Below are positions 1-13,700 of a DNA stretch of 64,000 nucleotides, piece by piece. The notes beneath the pieces were generated by a model. That model saw only the letters and a list, made by a program, of their open reading frames with translations. It was not told the DNA's origin and searched no databases. Numbering within the stretch: the stretch's first letter is position 1; every line of letters starts with the position of its first letter. Position numbers and translations under genes: made by a program. The stretch is from assembly GCA_943736015.1 (NCBI GenBank), contig OX031063.1, forward strand, positions 43,478,672 to 43,542,671. The letters are read 5' to 3'. This DNA comes from Tridacna crocea (lineage: Eukaryota; Mollusca; Bivalvia; Cardiida; Cardiidae).

Positions 1-83
1 TGTTTGAGCCACATTCAAATTGTTATCTGCAAATGCTTTCATTTCTGACATGGCTTAAGTTTTGTCGTCTGGTAAAGTATTAA
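1..83 (+). mobile_element. TTAA palindromic MITE, right end only
   Basis: Right third of the element (GCAAATGCTTTCA ... TTTGTCGTCTGGTAAAG ... TTAA). The rest lies before the window. Confidence 0.7.
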
Positions 84-124
84 CGGAACGAGTGTTTGCG
101 CCGTAATGAAGAATATTCAAAAGC

Positions 125-210
125 TTGACCCTGTTCAACCCAGGATTCGAACCTGGAACTTTGATGTTACGAGGCCGACGATGTAGGATTACCGAACTCT
201 AATGTCATCC
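125..210 (-). repeat. tRNA-derived SINE fragment
   Basis: Read on the minus strand it has GGTTCGAATCC, a perfect pol III B box, preceded by a TCGGCCTCGTAAC stretch like a tRNA anticodon arm. The folded cloverleaf is poor, so this is a SINE-type relic rather than a tRNA gene. Confidence 0.5.
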
Positions 211-246
211 ACATTTTCCGTCTAAGTTTACGTTTGACCGAAAATC

Positions 247-622
247 AGGGTCCGTATTCAGCAACCATTCTTAAGAACGTTCTTTGTCTAAATCTTCAAG
301 ATTTTCTGACTATGAAAGTAACAGGACTTTTGATTGGCTAAACCAATTGGTTTAGCCAATCAGAAGTCCTGTTACTTTCACATTGACAAAATTCTGAATG
401 TGAAAGTAACAGGACTTCTGATTGGCTAAACCAATTGGTTTAGCCAATAAGAAGTCCTGTTACTTTCACATTGACAAAATTCTGACTGTGAAAGTAACAG
501 GACTTCTGATTGGCTAAACCAATTGGTTTAGCCAATCAGAAGTCCTGTTACTTTCACATTGACAAAATTCTGAGGAATAAGCCTAAGAATGTTCTTAAGA
601 ACGGTTGGTGAATACGGACCCT
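247..622. mobile_element. MITE with three tandem copies of an 88-bp palindromic unit
   Basis: The ends are inverted repeats (AGGGTCCGTATTCAGCAACC at the left, its near complement at the right). Inside, a 68-bp palindrome (GAAAGTAACAGGACTTCTGA ... centre AACCAATTGGTT) occurs at 313-380, 401-468 and 489-556, an exact 88-bp period. A single-unit relative lies at 13654-13853. Confidence 0.85.
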
Positions 623-1453
623 GTATTCTTGAATGACGTTTTCGTGTCTTGATTCCTTATGGTTTTAGAAGTGGTTGTAAAATATCGAGTACAAACTTAA
701 ATCCTCTACAAGCTGAAACATCAATAATGAAAGCCACTTCTTCATCGTTTCCTAACTTTTGTTGTCTTTTTATCGCATACATGAATAAGTGACCAGGCCA
801 AGTCGAATACACCAGACTACGATGTGGTTATATGTAACTTCTAAGGCAAACAGAAGAAGTTAGAGTATGATGTAAAAAACGAGTCATTATTTTCCTTTCA
901 ATAGCCTACATAGTATAAGATAGTGAACGTATAAAAAAATGAAACACTGGTACACCATGGTTAACCCTCAACCAACTGCTTTTTGCATACAATGTAGACT
1001 AAGACCAGACTGTACAGAACGTGCAGTCTAATATCTGATATATACTACCAAATAATGGTGAATTTTGGGGGATTTTTTTCGGAGAAAAGAAAACTTTATT
1101 CTCAGTATCTTAATGATGTTTTTTTTTTCTTTTTTTTAATCACTATCTTCATCTCACTAAATTCATTCTGAATGTAGTTATATAAAGTATTTATTCAGGA
1201 AGGAAACGATGAAGTTCTGTGCATATAATAGAAACTTAGTGCGCCTTAACCGCATCAAGGACAGTCGTATATTTCTATAAAGTACTCCTTACCTTGATGT
1301 AGGTCTGACGTGTTTCTCTGACGTTCCTTCAGATCTGAAGTAGGTATATAAGATATAAGTACATATCACACTACTGAACATAACTTATCTCGGTTTTTTT
1401 ACATTCACTAAGAGTTATACATATATAAAATGACGGGTAGATCTATCGAAAGC
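623..1453. other. Non-coding 3' flank of block B
   Basis: AT-rich sequence without recognisable ORFs. It contains the AATAAA candidate for block B (minus strand, 1190-1195) and a hairpin half of the GTGCAGTCT family near 994-1041. Confidence 0.5.
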
Positions 1454-1712
1454 TTAATACCTTGACTTTCCATGTTCTTCTTCTTGCTTTTTTCGCACTA
1501 ATTTCTTTGTGACTTTTTCTTTCTTTTTTCGGCCTCTTTCACTCCCTGACCGTACAGAAGATTGGTCACTGGACCTAATGGAAGAACGATCGGACTGCTC
1601 GTCCTCTGACCTATTTGACCTCTCTGATCCCTCTGTCGTGCCTTTGGATGTGGGTGTATCTTGGCTTCGGGGAGTAGTATCCGATAAGGCACGTTTTGAT
1701 CTGTCAAATATA
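1454..1712 (-). CDS. Block B last exon, charged tail
   Basis: 259 bp from acceptor GGATGTCAG to TAA (1454-1456). It reads IFDRSKRALSDTTPRSQD, then Ser/Arg/Glu-rich sequence, ending HGKSRY. This acceptor was chosen because it is the one that fits phase 2 from the previous exon. A donor-like GTATTA sits four codons before the stop, so another 3' exon outside the window is possible. Confidence 0.6.
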
Positions 1713-4700
1713 CTGACATCCATAAAGAACTCCGCATCGAAAATGTGCGTTAGCTTTGTACATACCTAGAACATATATGTCACTTTTTGCCTACCATAGA
1801 ATTTTCTCTTCTCAGATCAACTGAAGCATGAAATATCGTTCCAGTATACATGTATTACGTTTGCTTCAACCATGGCTCATGGCACCGGTTTGCCCTACGC
1901 CCCATGCACTTTCCCCACATGGTTATATCGGTCAAAATTACGCATCTGTAAAGAGTAAATCATTTACAATGACGTAAAGAGCACGCATTTTAGGCATGCT
2001 TGAAAACGGTCTTTCTCACATTGACGTTGCAAGACGCTATAACGTTGTAAGACCAACATTCTTGTTCCACGGGTAAACGATACAGAGAGCATGTCTGATA
2101 GACCCCCCGACCTGGTACTCTGCGTGTGACGTCTGTACGACAAGACAGTTGCATCTGTCAACGTCAGGTGCGAAACTATTTCTTCAAAGCGCAATCTACA
2201 ACGTCGATAGTTATAGGGAATCGCGGAAGACATGTAAGTCGGAATACATTAAGGCGACAAAACAACATCGGAAGACATTGGCGTGATGTGGTCTTCAGTG
2301 CCGAATCCTATTTCAACCTCTCTTGTGCCAACGGACGTTTCCGTGTTTACCGTCGACGTACTGAACGGTACACCCAAACTTTTGTTCTGGAACACAACCT
2401 TTGTGGTGGTGGCGGTGTAATTGTTTAGGCAGCAATAAAGCACACATCTACAACTGACCTAGCGGTTATTAATGATAATTCAAATGTCAGACGTTATGTA
2501 AACCAAGTTCTGTGTCATTTGCGCGTTCCCATGTTTCAGCCACCCCGTAGCCTTACATTTCAACATAACAATGTGCGCCCCCACACGGCCGGATTTACCA
2601 GATACGTTGTCATGGCCAATAATATTGCCGTTCTGTCATGGGCTGCTAACTCTCCCGATTGTAACCTGATCGAACGCATGTGGGACATCTCGGACGTTGT
2701 TTACGTCGACGTAACCCACAGCCGCAAAATGTTCAAGAATTGACAAATGCTCTTCGTGAAGAGTGTGCTCGCATTCCACGTTATCTCCTGCGTTATCTGT
2801 GTGGGTCCATGGGACGGCGAATGCCGGTGTAATGCAGAGAAATTATGACCCGGGTCATTCCTCTACGTAGTGAAATGACTTCTGGGGTCATTTCTCTACG
2901 TAGAATAATGCCCCGGGTCATTTTGTTTGGGAGGGTCATTTCTCTGCTATACTCCGTCACTGATAGCAAGTCAAGGAGGTCATACACGGTATTGATGAAT
3001 TTTAGGCGGTGAGTTTGTTGAAATGGTTGTTAAAATTGTGTAATGCTTGTATCATATAACATGTGGAAAAATACTGACAAAATCCATTTCTAAAATACAA
3101 AACAAGCATTCGATATTAAATTCATAAAACATGACTCGGCAGAGAGAGATGATGCGTTTCTAATCGACGTCAGTACATTAATATTAAGTTTTCGATATTC
3201 ATAAACTTGTAATATGCTTAATTCACTTTGCCAGTGCAAACTGAGATCTGGTTACACAGTATATGCAATCCGCTTTTGGATTATTGTGAGTCGATTTACT
3301 AAAAGGCAACTTTATTAAACAGTGCTAACACTGATACGAGTATATCCGGATTTTCCGATGCGGGAAAATGTGTCAAAATGATTCTGTGGTCTACGGTAAA
3401 CTGTGTTTATATTTTTGCAGGACCTTTAGAATTACAGTAGATCTACAAGCTGAATTTTAAACTTATGCTGATAGGTGTACAAATTAGACAATTTAGGCTG
3501 TTGGCAAGATATTTTATATTTTCACGACCGTTTTTGCCAGAAAATGTATCGTTTAATCATATGCGTGTACGCGGATAAAATAAACACTCGACTAAAAAAT
3601 TCAACGTACTGAAAGTACTGACAGACTAGCGAAATAAGTGGCTATAGTGGAGATAAAATTTGGTTGATAAATACCAGATTGAAGAAAAATTGTAAAATTC
3701 AGGTAAGAGTCCATTCAAGTTCTGTCGGCTCATTCCGGTTATTAAGTTCAATCCGGATCCAGTTCAATCCGTTGATTTTTCCAAACGCACTTGACTACTA
3801 ATTTGGCAAAACAAGAAAAACTATGAAAACCTTGTTTAATAACTTTCAGTTGAAAACAAGTTATTTCGTTGAAATGATTTCCTCCGCGATACTCTTGCAA
3901 TACTTCTTAAAACAAAATTTTGACATCTCGCTTGACCTTCAGTTTCGCAAAGATTTCAGATTTTTTCACGCAGCTCGAAGCATATACAATCACTAGGAAT
4001 TTTACTACAACATACAATATGAATTGGCCAGCAACACGTGAAAAGGGGCATTCGGATATTTTCGTAAAGTGTCGTCTCGGATAAGTCTGCGAAGTCTGCA
4101 CAGACTTATCCAAAACAAGACTTTTCTTTTAAATGTAATTTTCTGTTTTGCGCATGTCTACTATAGCACGAAATCTTATTTAGTCGTAAAGTGCCGTCTC
4201 GGATTAGCCTGCGTGGACTGCGCAGGCTAATCCGAGAGAACATTTTACGCAAATTTCCGACAGCAAAGCCCTTTCTGTGATTTGCGAGCCAATTATTAAT
4301 TGTTTGCAACTTAAATTCCTTGCCATCTGTTCAAAACTTAACACTATTCATAAATTCAAAACCTAGCCATCTGATTGGTTAAAAACCAAAGACGTCATCG
4401 TCGTCTTTGACAAGGCACTGAGTAACATTCTTCCTAATTCGTTTCTGGTACTAGCAGATAACTTCCAAAACATCAGGATGAAATATAGATATTCAAGAGG
4501 AGCTTAGGTATAATATGTAAAAACAATCGAAAATATTGTAGTAAATGGGAAAATTCTTCGTTTTGATCAATTTATCCTGTTGCTATACGTAATTTAAGGT
4601 TGTCTCCCAATGTATATTCAAACTACATATACCTTTCTATGCTCTGCACATGCGCAATGTAATTCACAGCCATCTCAAACCGAGCCCTTCCAATCTTTAC

Positions 4701-7700
4701 GATAAATTTCCTCATTGTCGAATCCTGGAACATACAAAACAGAGCAATCAGCACTTTTTTTTAAAGAAAATCCTTAAGTATATTTGTTTCACATGTGAAT
4801 TTGGAAAAAGATAAAAAAAAAAGCTAACAGAAAATTACATGAAAGCGAAAAGTGCCGTTTCGGATTAGCCTGCACAATCTGTGGAGTCTGATTTTGATCT
4901 ACACTGTCCGCAAAAGGTCAGTGACTTAGCGGCCTAAAGGTTAAAACTGCGAAAAAGCGGCCAAGGAAACGAAACAAAAGGTTAAGTGTTTATTCGATCT
5001 ATTTTCTAATTTTGTAAGACATATCTATAAGGAGGTATATACTAACCAAAAAGCACAAAATACCAATATAAAAACTCACCCTCTGTCCATTATAGAGTAG
5101 AACGGAGTAAAATTTGTTTTGGGCTCGAAAGTCCTCGGGTACGAATTCTATAATAGCAGGAACATAGCAGTCCAAACTAATGTGCTTTTTAAACACTTTA
5201 ACCAGCACGAAATCCCCGGCCTGAAACACACAAAAAAGGTATAGTTAGTGATAATTATACCGTCTGATCTTCTGTATACACTGACCAATACTGTATAATC
5301 TGTTTGAGCCATGCTCTGGCAAAAGGAGTTTTATCGCATCTCCGACGTGCATTTTATCACGCAAGACATTACATAGTTATGACCCAATAAAACCAAACAA
5401 TCGGCTGCATCTGGGAGGTAAGAAAATTTCTTGGACATGCATACAGTTTACAAATAGCTAAAAGTTTCAACCCATGTCAGCCTGCGCGGATTGCGCGGAT
5501 TGCGCGGATTGCGCAGGCTGACATGGGTTGATGCTTTTTGCATATTCATTAAGCCTCCTTTTAAAATTAACGTATAGGTCATAACATTAATCTGAACATT
5601 TCATCACCACATCGAATAGACAGAACTTTTGTTAGTCTACAGGATCAGCTTATTGGTGAACGGATGCAAATGTATTTTTCAGCTTTTGAACTCTTTTCGC
5701 GTAGTTGAATATGCTGGCTTTTGACCTCCTTCGTGGTACTGATAGAGAATGAATAGATTGTAATTTGTGATTGGTCAAAAATATGCACAAGTTTATTCGG
5801 CGGGCTCTGCTGCCATATTTGCTCGCACATTTATGAAACAATTTACTCTGCTAAGCGAAACCACGAGGTCTTGATTTATAACATAGCAAATTAATGTAAT
5901 AGTGAAAACACCCTTCTCTTGTTCTATTTAGGATATTTATTATTTTCAAACGCTTAGGGTAGTGGACCCGTAATAGAAAGCAGCTATTTCCACTATAATA
6001 TTATCCTAAAAATTTGCTATTATTAAAAGTGATCATTATTGTACTACTTTAACCTAGCTATTTTCCCCTTCTTTTTTCTTCCTAGAATTATCTTTTGTAT
6101 ACCTAAAATGGCTATATTCTCATTACAAAGGAAGATAATAATTACCTCCCTTTTCTAAAAACTTACAAAAGTATCAACAAATAATTTCAAGATAACCATA
6201 GAAGAAAATTCTGGTTGGTTAAAACTGAGCAAAAGTCCAATATCTGTATAAATTCGTATTAATTAACTATCAGGATATTTTATTCTATGTTGCACTAGAA
6301 GTGTTAGGGGTGTACTACCTTTACAGTTTTTCACTATGTTTGGCTGATCCTCCAACAAATTTTCATTTTTCTTTTCTTTCCTCTCTTAAAATTTCCAGAT
6401 AGTTAACTCGATTTCTTTATCAATCAAGTCTTCGAAAATAATAATAATAATAATATCGTCTTGTTTGGCAACAACCTATAAGCTATTTCCTTATATCTAT
6501 TTTTTCTAGCTACAGCACGATATTGATATTGTGTAATTTCATGCTTATAATTATGACTATAAAACTATGTAAGTTTCATGCTTATAATTATGACTATAAA
6601 ACTATGTAAGTTTTTGTCAATAAAATAATACGATCGATCGATCGATCTTAACCCAGTATTACTTTTCAACAAAATGAAAAACCGTGTGAGGGAAAAAAAA
6701 GCAATTGTTCGTAAGGTTACTTTTCATGATAATTTTCTTTCATGTTGAGCCACAAAAGATTTTCATAATTCATATTCCAGTATCTCTTACATCGTCTATC
6801 TCTTTAATTCTTTAGCAAACGACAAAATTTTAGACTTGTCCAAATCGAAAAGATTTGCAGACGACAAAATAAAAGTAACGCAAAAATTGAAATTTGTGGC
6901 CAGAAGCTTTGAAAACATTGTGGGAAAAGGAGAAAATGCTGGTTACTAGCATTTTCTCCTTTTCACAGAATGTTTTCAAAAGGCTTCGATCTAAGGGTCG
7001 TAGTGACCAGGGATTGTTTGGTAAATGGTTAAGATACGAAATTTTAGACTGGTCCAAATTGAAAACACTTGCAGACGACAAATCAAAGATAACTCAAAAA
7101 GAGGAATTTGTTTCCAGAAGGTTAGAAAATACTGTAGGAAAGGGAGAAAATGCTGGATACCAGCATTTTCTCCTTTTCACACAATGTTTTCAAAAAGCTT
7201 CAATCTGAGGGTCGTAATAACCAGGGATTTTTTGGTAAATGGTTAACTGATGGAAATTTTATACTGGTCCAAATTGAAAGCACTTGCAAACGACGAATTA
7301 AAAGTAACTAATAATTGAAATTTGTTGCCAGGAGGGTAGAACACATTGTGGGAAAAGCAGAAAAGACTGGTTACCAGCATTTTCTCTTTTTCCCACAATG
7401 TTTTCATGAGGCCTCTATCTGAGGGTCGGAATAACCAGGGATGGTTTGGTAAAGGGTTAAATATACAAAATTTTAGACTGGTCCAAATTGAAAGCACTTG
7501 CAAACGACAAATTGAAAGTAACTCAAAAATTGAAATTTGCTTCCAGAAGAGTAGAAAACACTGTGGGAAAAGGATAAAATGCGGGTTACCACAATGTTTT
7601 CAAATGGCTTCTATCTGAAGGTCGTAAAAACCAGGAATTGTTTGGTAAAGGGTTCTAACTCTACAATGACGTCATCACTTACAGCTAGTTCCGGTCTTGG

Positions 7701-10700
7701 AATGGCACCACTCATAGGTATAATCATGTGTGTACGCACTTTCTGTCGTTTATTGAAGTTGAAATTGACCACGGCGTATGCAGCCTCAAGATGATTCGCA
7801 ACCGTTCCTGGAAAATGAGATAATGGTAAACTGCTGACATGTTCTGTCTGTGTTCAAATTGGATGTACATGTATTTACAGACGGCAAAATAAATATGAAA
7901 CGAAAAACATAGTGGGAAAAGGATCAAATGTTGGTGACCAGCGTTTCCCCCATTATCCAAACTGTTTCCAAAAATCCTTTTCTTTAAGGCTTTTTGTGAC
8001 CCTGAAATAGAAGCCTTTTGAAAACATCGTGGGAAGTGGAGAAAATGATTGTAACCAGTATTTTCTCCTTTTCCCACAATGTTTTCTACCCTGCTGGAAA
8101 CAAATTTCAAGTATTCAGTTACGTTTATTTTGTCGTCTGCAAATGCTTTCAATTTGGACCAGTCTAAAATTTCTGTCGTTTGTTATAGGGTTAAACTCAA
8201 GATTGTTTGGCAAAGAATAAACAAAACAAAAGTTTCTTTGCTTTCTTCCTTCAAACAATGAGTGCAGGTGGGCTCTGTATGTAAGCTTGCGGATGAGTAG
8301 ATGCAGATTCGATAATAAATATCTTCGCCTGTTCTCAAAATTGTAGTCTCGCTTATATCGAAAACATTTTCAGACCACAAACCAGGTATGGTTCATGTCA
8401 TGGCATTCCTCTCTCAAAGTGGCTGGTTATCAAGCGTTTCCTCACTTTCTGGCAATGTTTTCAAATGCCTTCTTTTTCAGATTTCTACAAACCTAAAATG
8501 GATCTATAAACGGTCTATGGTTGAGTCTTGAACGGAATTCGACATAGAAAAAACAATGGGACACCTTACTATGGTACTCGGGTTGAATGTTCGTCATCAA
8601 AAGAAAGGAGAATAAGTGAATTAACACTTTCTTGGATATTAGCGCCTTCTAACGTCTCTGAGGTAAATTGCTTTTGGAAACATTGTTACAAATGTAGAAA
8701 TCGTTCGACATTGAAAGTTATCGTCGCTTTTTTTCATTTTTTCTCAGCTATCTTTGATATCTGAGTTTAATGCGAGGGCTTTTTCCACTCCAGCAGTCTT
8801 GAGACTGAAAAAGTCTCAAAGTTCAAATGGAAATCTGTTAACCTTGTAAAAGTGTAAGGAGTGAAGAACGGAAAAAAAAAATGATCTATTTGTCCGGTTT
8901 TTTTTTTTTATGTCCAGGTATCTATCTCAAAACTGCTGTTGCTTGTCGTTTCTGGTGGCTTCAGAAACTGAAGGTTTACAGTACTATATGGCCTGCAACA
9001 CGCGAAAAGGGACATTTTGACATTTGCGTAAAGTGTCGTTTCGGATCAGCCTGGGCAGTCCGCGCAGGCTAATCCGAAACGACACATTCCGTTTTTATGT
9101 AATTTTCTGTTTTGCGCAAGTCTACTGAAGAAAAAAAAACTAACGTAGTCGTAAATTGCCGTCTCGGATTAGCCTGCGCGGACTGCGCAGGCTGATCCGA
9201 GACGACACTTTACGCAAATGTCCGAATGCCCCTTTTCGCGTGTTGCACTCCAATTATTATAAGGCACACGAGGGTAACGTATACACCGACCATTCTTAAG
9301 GGCATTCTTAGTGCTATTTTCCAAGATAAACAGTCATAAGTTCTGTAACTTTAATATTAATAATTCTTAGAGAATAAGGCTGAACGTTCCCAAGTCCGTA
9401 AGATATGATGCGTGGTTTAACCCTTTACTAAACAATCCCTGGTTTTTACGCCCATAAAAGAGAAGCCTTTTGAAAACATTGTGGGAAAAGGAGAAAATGC
9501 TGGCAACCAGCATTTTCTCCTTTTCCCACAATGTTTTCTACGCTGTCAGAAACGAATTTCAGTTTTTGAGTTATGTTTATATTGTCGTCTGCTTGTGCTT
9601 TCAATTTGGACCAGTCTATCATTTTGTCGTTTGCGAAAGGGTTAGCTTCTCTTACAGGCAAAATCATTAAATCGGGATAAGATTCCCTGCCGGCCGTCCT
9701 AGGTTTTGTAGGACTGTCTTTTATAAAGACACCCACAACCCCATCTCTTTCAACGTTTTTTAAAATCGCAGCATCTTTGTCGATCTTTTTTGTCAGCTAG
9801 ATCTATATTCTATATCAGGACAATGACCGGGAAACAAAGGGTACCACCTTTGAGCCTAAAAAACAAATTTGACTCGCTTTGCAACAAATAGGAAGAGGCG
9901 ACTTCACATGAAGTTCTACTGTAACAACCTTCCAAATCTACATCCGCTTTTATGGGGATAAAAGGTACTACTGGCTATTACATCTGAACTATGGCCTTGC
10001 AAAAGAGAGTTTGGTGCATCTCTTGGTGCATAGTACTAGCAGTCATAAATGTTCACAATGTTAAAATTCCGTTACAATAATTGCCATTAGTAATACAAAA
10101 TAAATCGCTTTTCGAAACTTCCTTGTGTGTCAAGGTTTTATATTTGCACAGGCATTATCTAATTATTGTGGCGCCGCCTGAAGCGGCGGCACTATATTTT
10201 TATTCGGTTTTATAAAGTGCCTATGGAGGCAGCCATATTGAACTGGTTCCATGCTTTCTTTAAACATCCATCTATATCTACTGTACTTTGATTACCAGAT
10301 CTGGGTCCATATTAACTTTTTTTATCTATTTGTGGGATTTTTTTTAATATATAATAATTATATTGTACTTTCATCGTTAGAAGGATGAAAAACCCGGATT
10401 GTAGACACATCAACATTTTCCTTTCGAAAAATAATAATAAAGATCCATTTCGAAAAATAAGTCACGTGATAAAAGATTATCTGTCACAAATTTTCTAAGC
10501 CGCCATTTTAAATATCTTACCCTGGAAAAAGGTTAAGAGATATTTTCAAGCTCTTTGACCCTAGAGAACCCTATGTGGTACTTGTGACCCCCATTATATT
10601 TTTGTTCCAGTGTTGTATGGATTGCAGAAATATTGTTTTCCTATCGCGATCGTGTTTTTAAGACCAGCTAACTGTAACTAGGTCAATGTTTGAGCGGGTG

Positions 10701-13700
10701 ACAGATCGGTCCCCCTAAACACAGAACCTTACCGAATCTAAGTTTTGTTTGGGCAATAATGTGTTTGTATGACATTAAAAAGTATATTTTCTATTTCACA
10801 AACAGTTTGATAGTTATAATTGGACAGAAAATATAGCCATTTGTGATACATGACAAAATATTTTGACCCTATTGTTCAAACAAACCTAAAAACTCGCGTG
10901 ACTGTTCATTCATTGCCGACAAATGTCCGTTTGTGTAGACAAAATCTTACAAGGGCGACGATTTTCTCCACATATATATACTATAGTGAATGTTAAATGT
11001 GACAAAATGAGTCAGGTGATCAACAATATGATTCCTACTGAGCTGTTAACCCTTTACCACACAATCCCTGCTTTTGACGCCTCTGAGAAAGAAGCCTTCA
11101 GAAAACATTGTGGAAAATGGAGAAAATGCTGGTAACCAGTATTTTCTCCTTTTCCCACAATGTTTTCTACCCTTCACAAGACAAATTTCAATTTTTCAGT
11201 CACTTTTATTTTGTCGTCTGCAAATGCTTTCGCTTTGGACAGTCGTAAAATTTTGTCGTTTGATAATGAGTTAAACGATCACGTGATTTTCATAAACGGT
11301 TTCACGCGGTGGTCCAATGCATTGTGCCCTGTTACAGAAATAAGTGGTTTGATGTTCAGCATCAATATTTTCTTGTATTTCTTTTAATTGCGGGGCAAAC
11401 CACTGTGAGAGGAATTCCAAACTGTAAATCGATTATTGAAGATTTGCACTATCAATCAACGCTAGATCCAAATTCATTGCTATAAACAGTTTTCTTTTTT
11501 GGATAGAGTAGAACAATATTAGACTGCACAAAATGTGCGGTCTGATCTCATATATATACACACTGTTCTTCGCCAATATCGATATCACGCAATGATAACA
11601 GATACATTCTATACAATAACAGACTGAACCCTGTAGTAGAATGTTCCTTGACATGCAAATAATTGGCGAAGAGCAAAAAGTTTCGATTCATGTCAGCCTG
11701 CGCGGACAGCGTAGGTTGACATGAACCGATACTTTTTGCAGGTGTATTGAGCCCACTTTGCACAGAGCATAACTCCTATATGGAGTGCAACACGCGAAAA
11801 GGGTCATTCGGACATTTGCGTAAAGTGTCGTCTCGGATCAGCGTGTGCAGTCCATGCAGGCTAATCCGAAACGACACTTTCCGATTTTATGTGATTTTCT
11901 GTTTCACGCAAGTCTACTGTAGCACAAAATCTAATGTAGTCGTAAAGTGCCGTCTCGGATTAGCCTGCGCGGACTGCGCAGGCTAATCCGAGACGACACT
12001 TTACGCAAATGTCCGAATGCACCTTTTCGCGTGTTGCACTCCATATATCTTTACAGAAAAAAAATCTTTTGGTTACCTGGATAATATAAGCCATCTCTCT
12101 TGTTGCAGGCAATCACTCGAACCCCGACCATATCGTCTGTATTTTCGAGACTTTTATCCGAAACTACACTTCCGGTTTCATCAACTTCCGGTTGGTCCTC
12201 CTCGGCTTTCTTGGATTTGGTTGGTCCTTTATCTCTTCCTTTGATTGCAAGTTTGTAAGTTTGAGATCGCAAAACGGGTACCTGGAAAAAGAAAATGTAA
12301 AAATGACGAAAAGTGAAATAAAAATCTGCAGGTCATTTTTGTGCACTTCAAGACTAAGACAGATGTCTGTTCTTAACGGAATAGAGTTTTCACTTCATAC
12401 ATATAGCATTACAATATCTTTAAGTAGTAGGAATTGTCATCTTACCACAATTTCTCTGGAGACACTTATGCTGGAACATCACTCAAAGTGTTGTCCACCA
12501 CTACTTATTCGTACTGTTCAATGCTACTAATGTTTTTGTGGTATTTGTCGAAGACAATACCACTATGAGTTCAAGATTGAATTTTGATATCCATGTATCT
12601 TATTTTGTGCAAAGCCGAAGGAAATAAACCCACTTAAACTCATTTTTTCTCAGGCAAACGTGTTTTTCGGTAGCACACAGATATGTAATTTAAAATGGCA
12701 TTTTAAAATACATTGGGCGAGGCCATCGATCGTTGAGATACTTATTTTTGATTGAAAATAGCTTCTCTCGCTCATAGCCTTTTATTGGCGCAATGATACA
12801 AATTTGCCTACTGACCCTGGGCTTTTTCGTTCCAAAACCAATTCGTTCCACGGCTTGTTCGTCCTATGATTGCACGCTACTCCATTTGATTGCAAATGAA
12901 TATTTATAGATCGAAGTACCGGTAATTGATTGTAATGTTGGAAATTAAATGTAAAAGGTTAAAGATATTTCAAAATTATAGTTTTAAGGTACATGAGCAC
13001 GTTCCCTTCAACCAAAAGGTATTCATTTGACTAGTGGGTTGACCTTTAAGCCAATATTTGAACAATATGTCTCTTTTTCTTTCAAACTATTAATTCCACG
13101 CAATGGGTTTCCTTGACAAATACCACTTCAGCGTTCTCAACGCTTTGATTTTACCTATCTATGCTATACAAGCCTTTAGTTATGAAGGCAACACGTGCAA
13201 GAGACATACACGCAAAAAGGAATATATTTAGAAACTTTTCTTCGGATACACGCGTAACATAATGTTCAAGTACGTGGATATCTCAACGCAAGATTGAGGC
13301 GAAGCTAAAGACAAAAGTGAAGAAATACCAACGGGTGGAGACCTTGTACTAACCCATTACCACACAATCCCTACTTTTGACGCCCCTGAGAAAGAAACCT
13401 TTTGAAAACACTATAGGAAAAGGAGAAAATGCTGGTAACCAGCATTTTCTCCTTTTCCCACAGTGTTTTCTACCTTTCCCAGAACAAATTTCAATTTTTC
13501 AGTCACCTTTCTTTTGTCGTCTGCAAATGCTTTCATTTTGAACCAGTCTAAAATTTTGTCGTTTGGTAATGAGTTGACTCTTTCAGCATAATAGGCGAAA
13601 ACCGGCTTGTGTGGACGGCATGAGTCAATATCCCACTGTACAGAATGTGCAGTCAGGGTCCGTTTTCTTCAACCATTCCTAAGAACCTTTGTCGCATTCT

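Noticed and set aside
2126-2743. Active Tc1-like transposon
   Set aside because: Transposase is broken by frameshifts and stops, and I could not define matching terminal repeats.
6804-7656. CRISPR-like regularly spaced repeats
   Set aside because: Units are whole transposons sharing TTAA, about 215 bp each, in animal DNA.
8528-8764. 78-residue + strand ORF MNGIRHRKNNG...
   Set aside because: Composition is non-coding and there is no supporting motif or splice signal.
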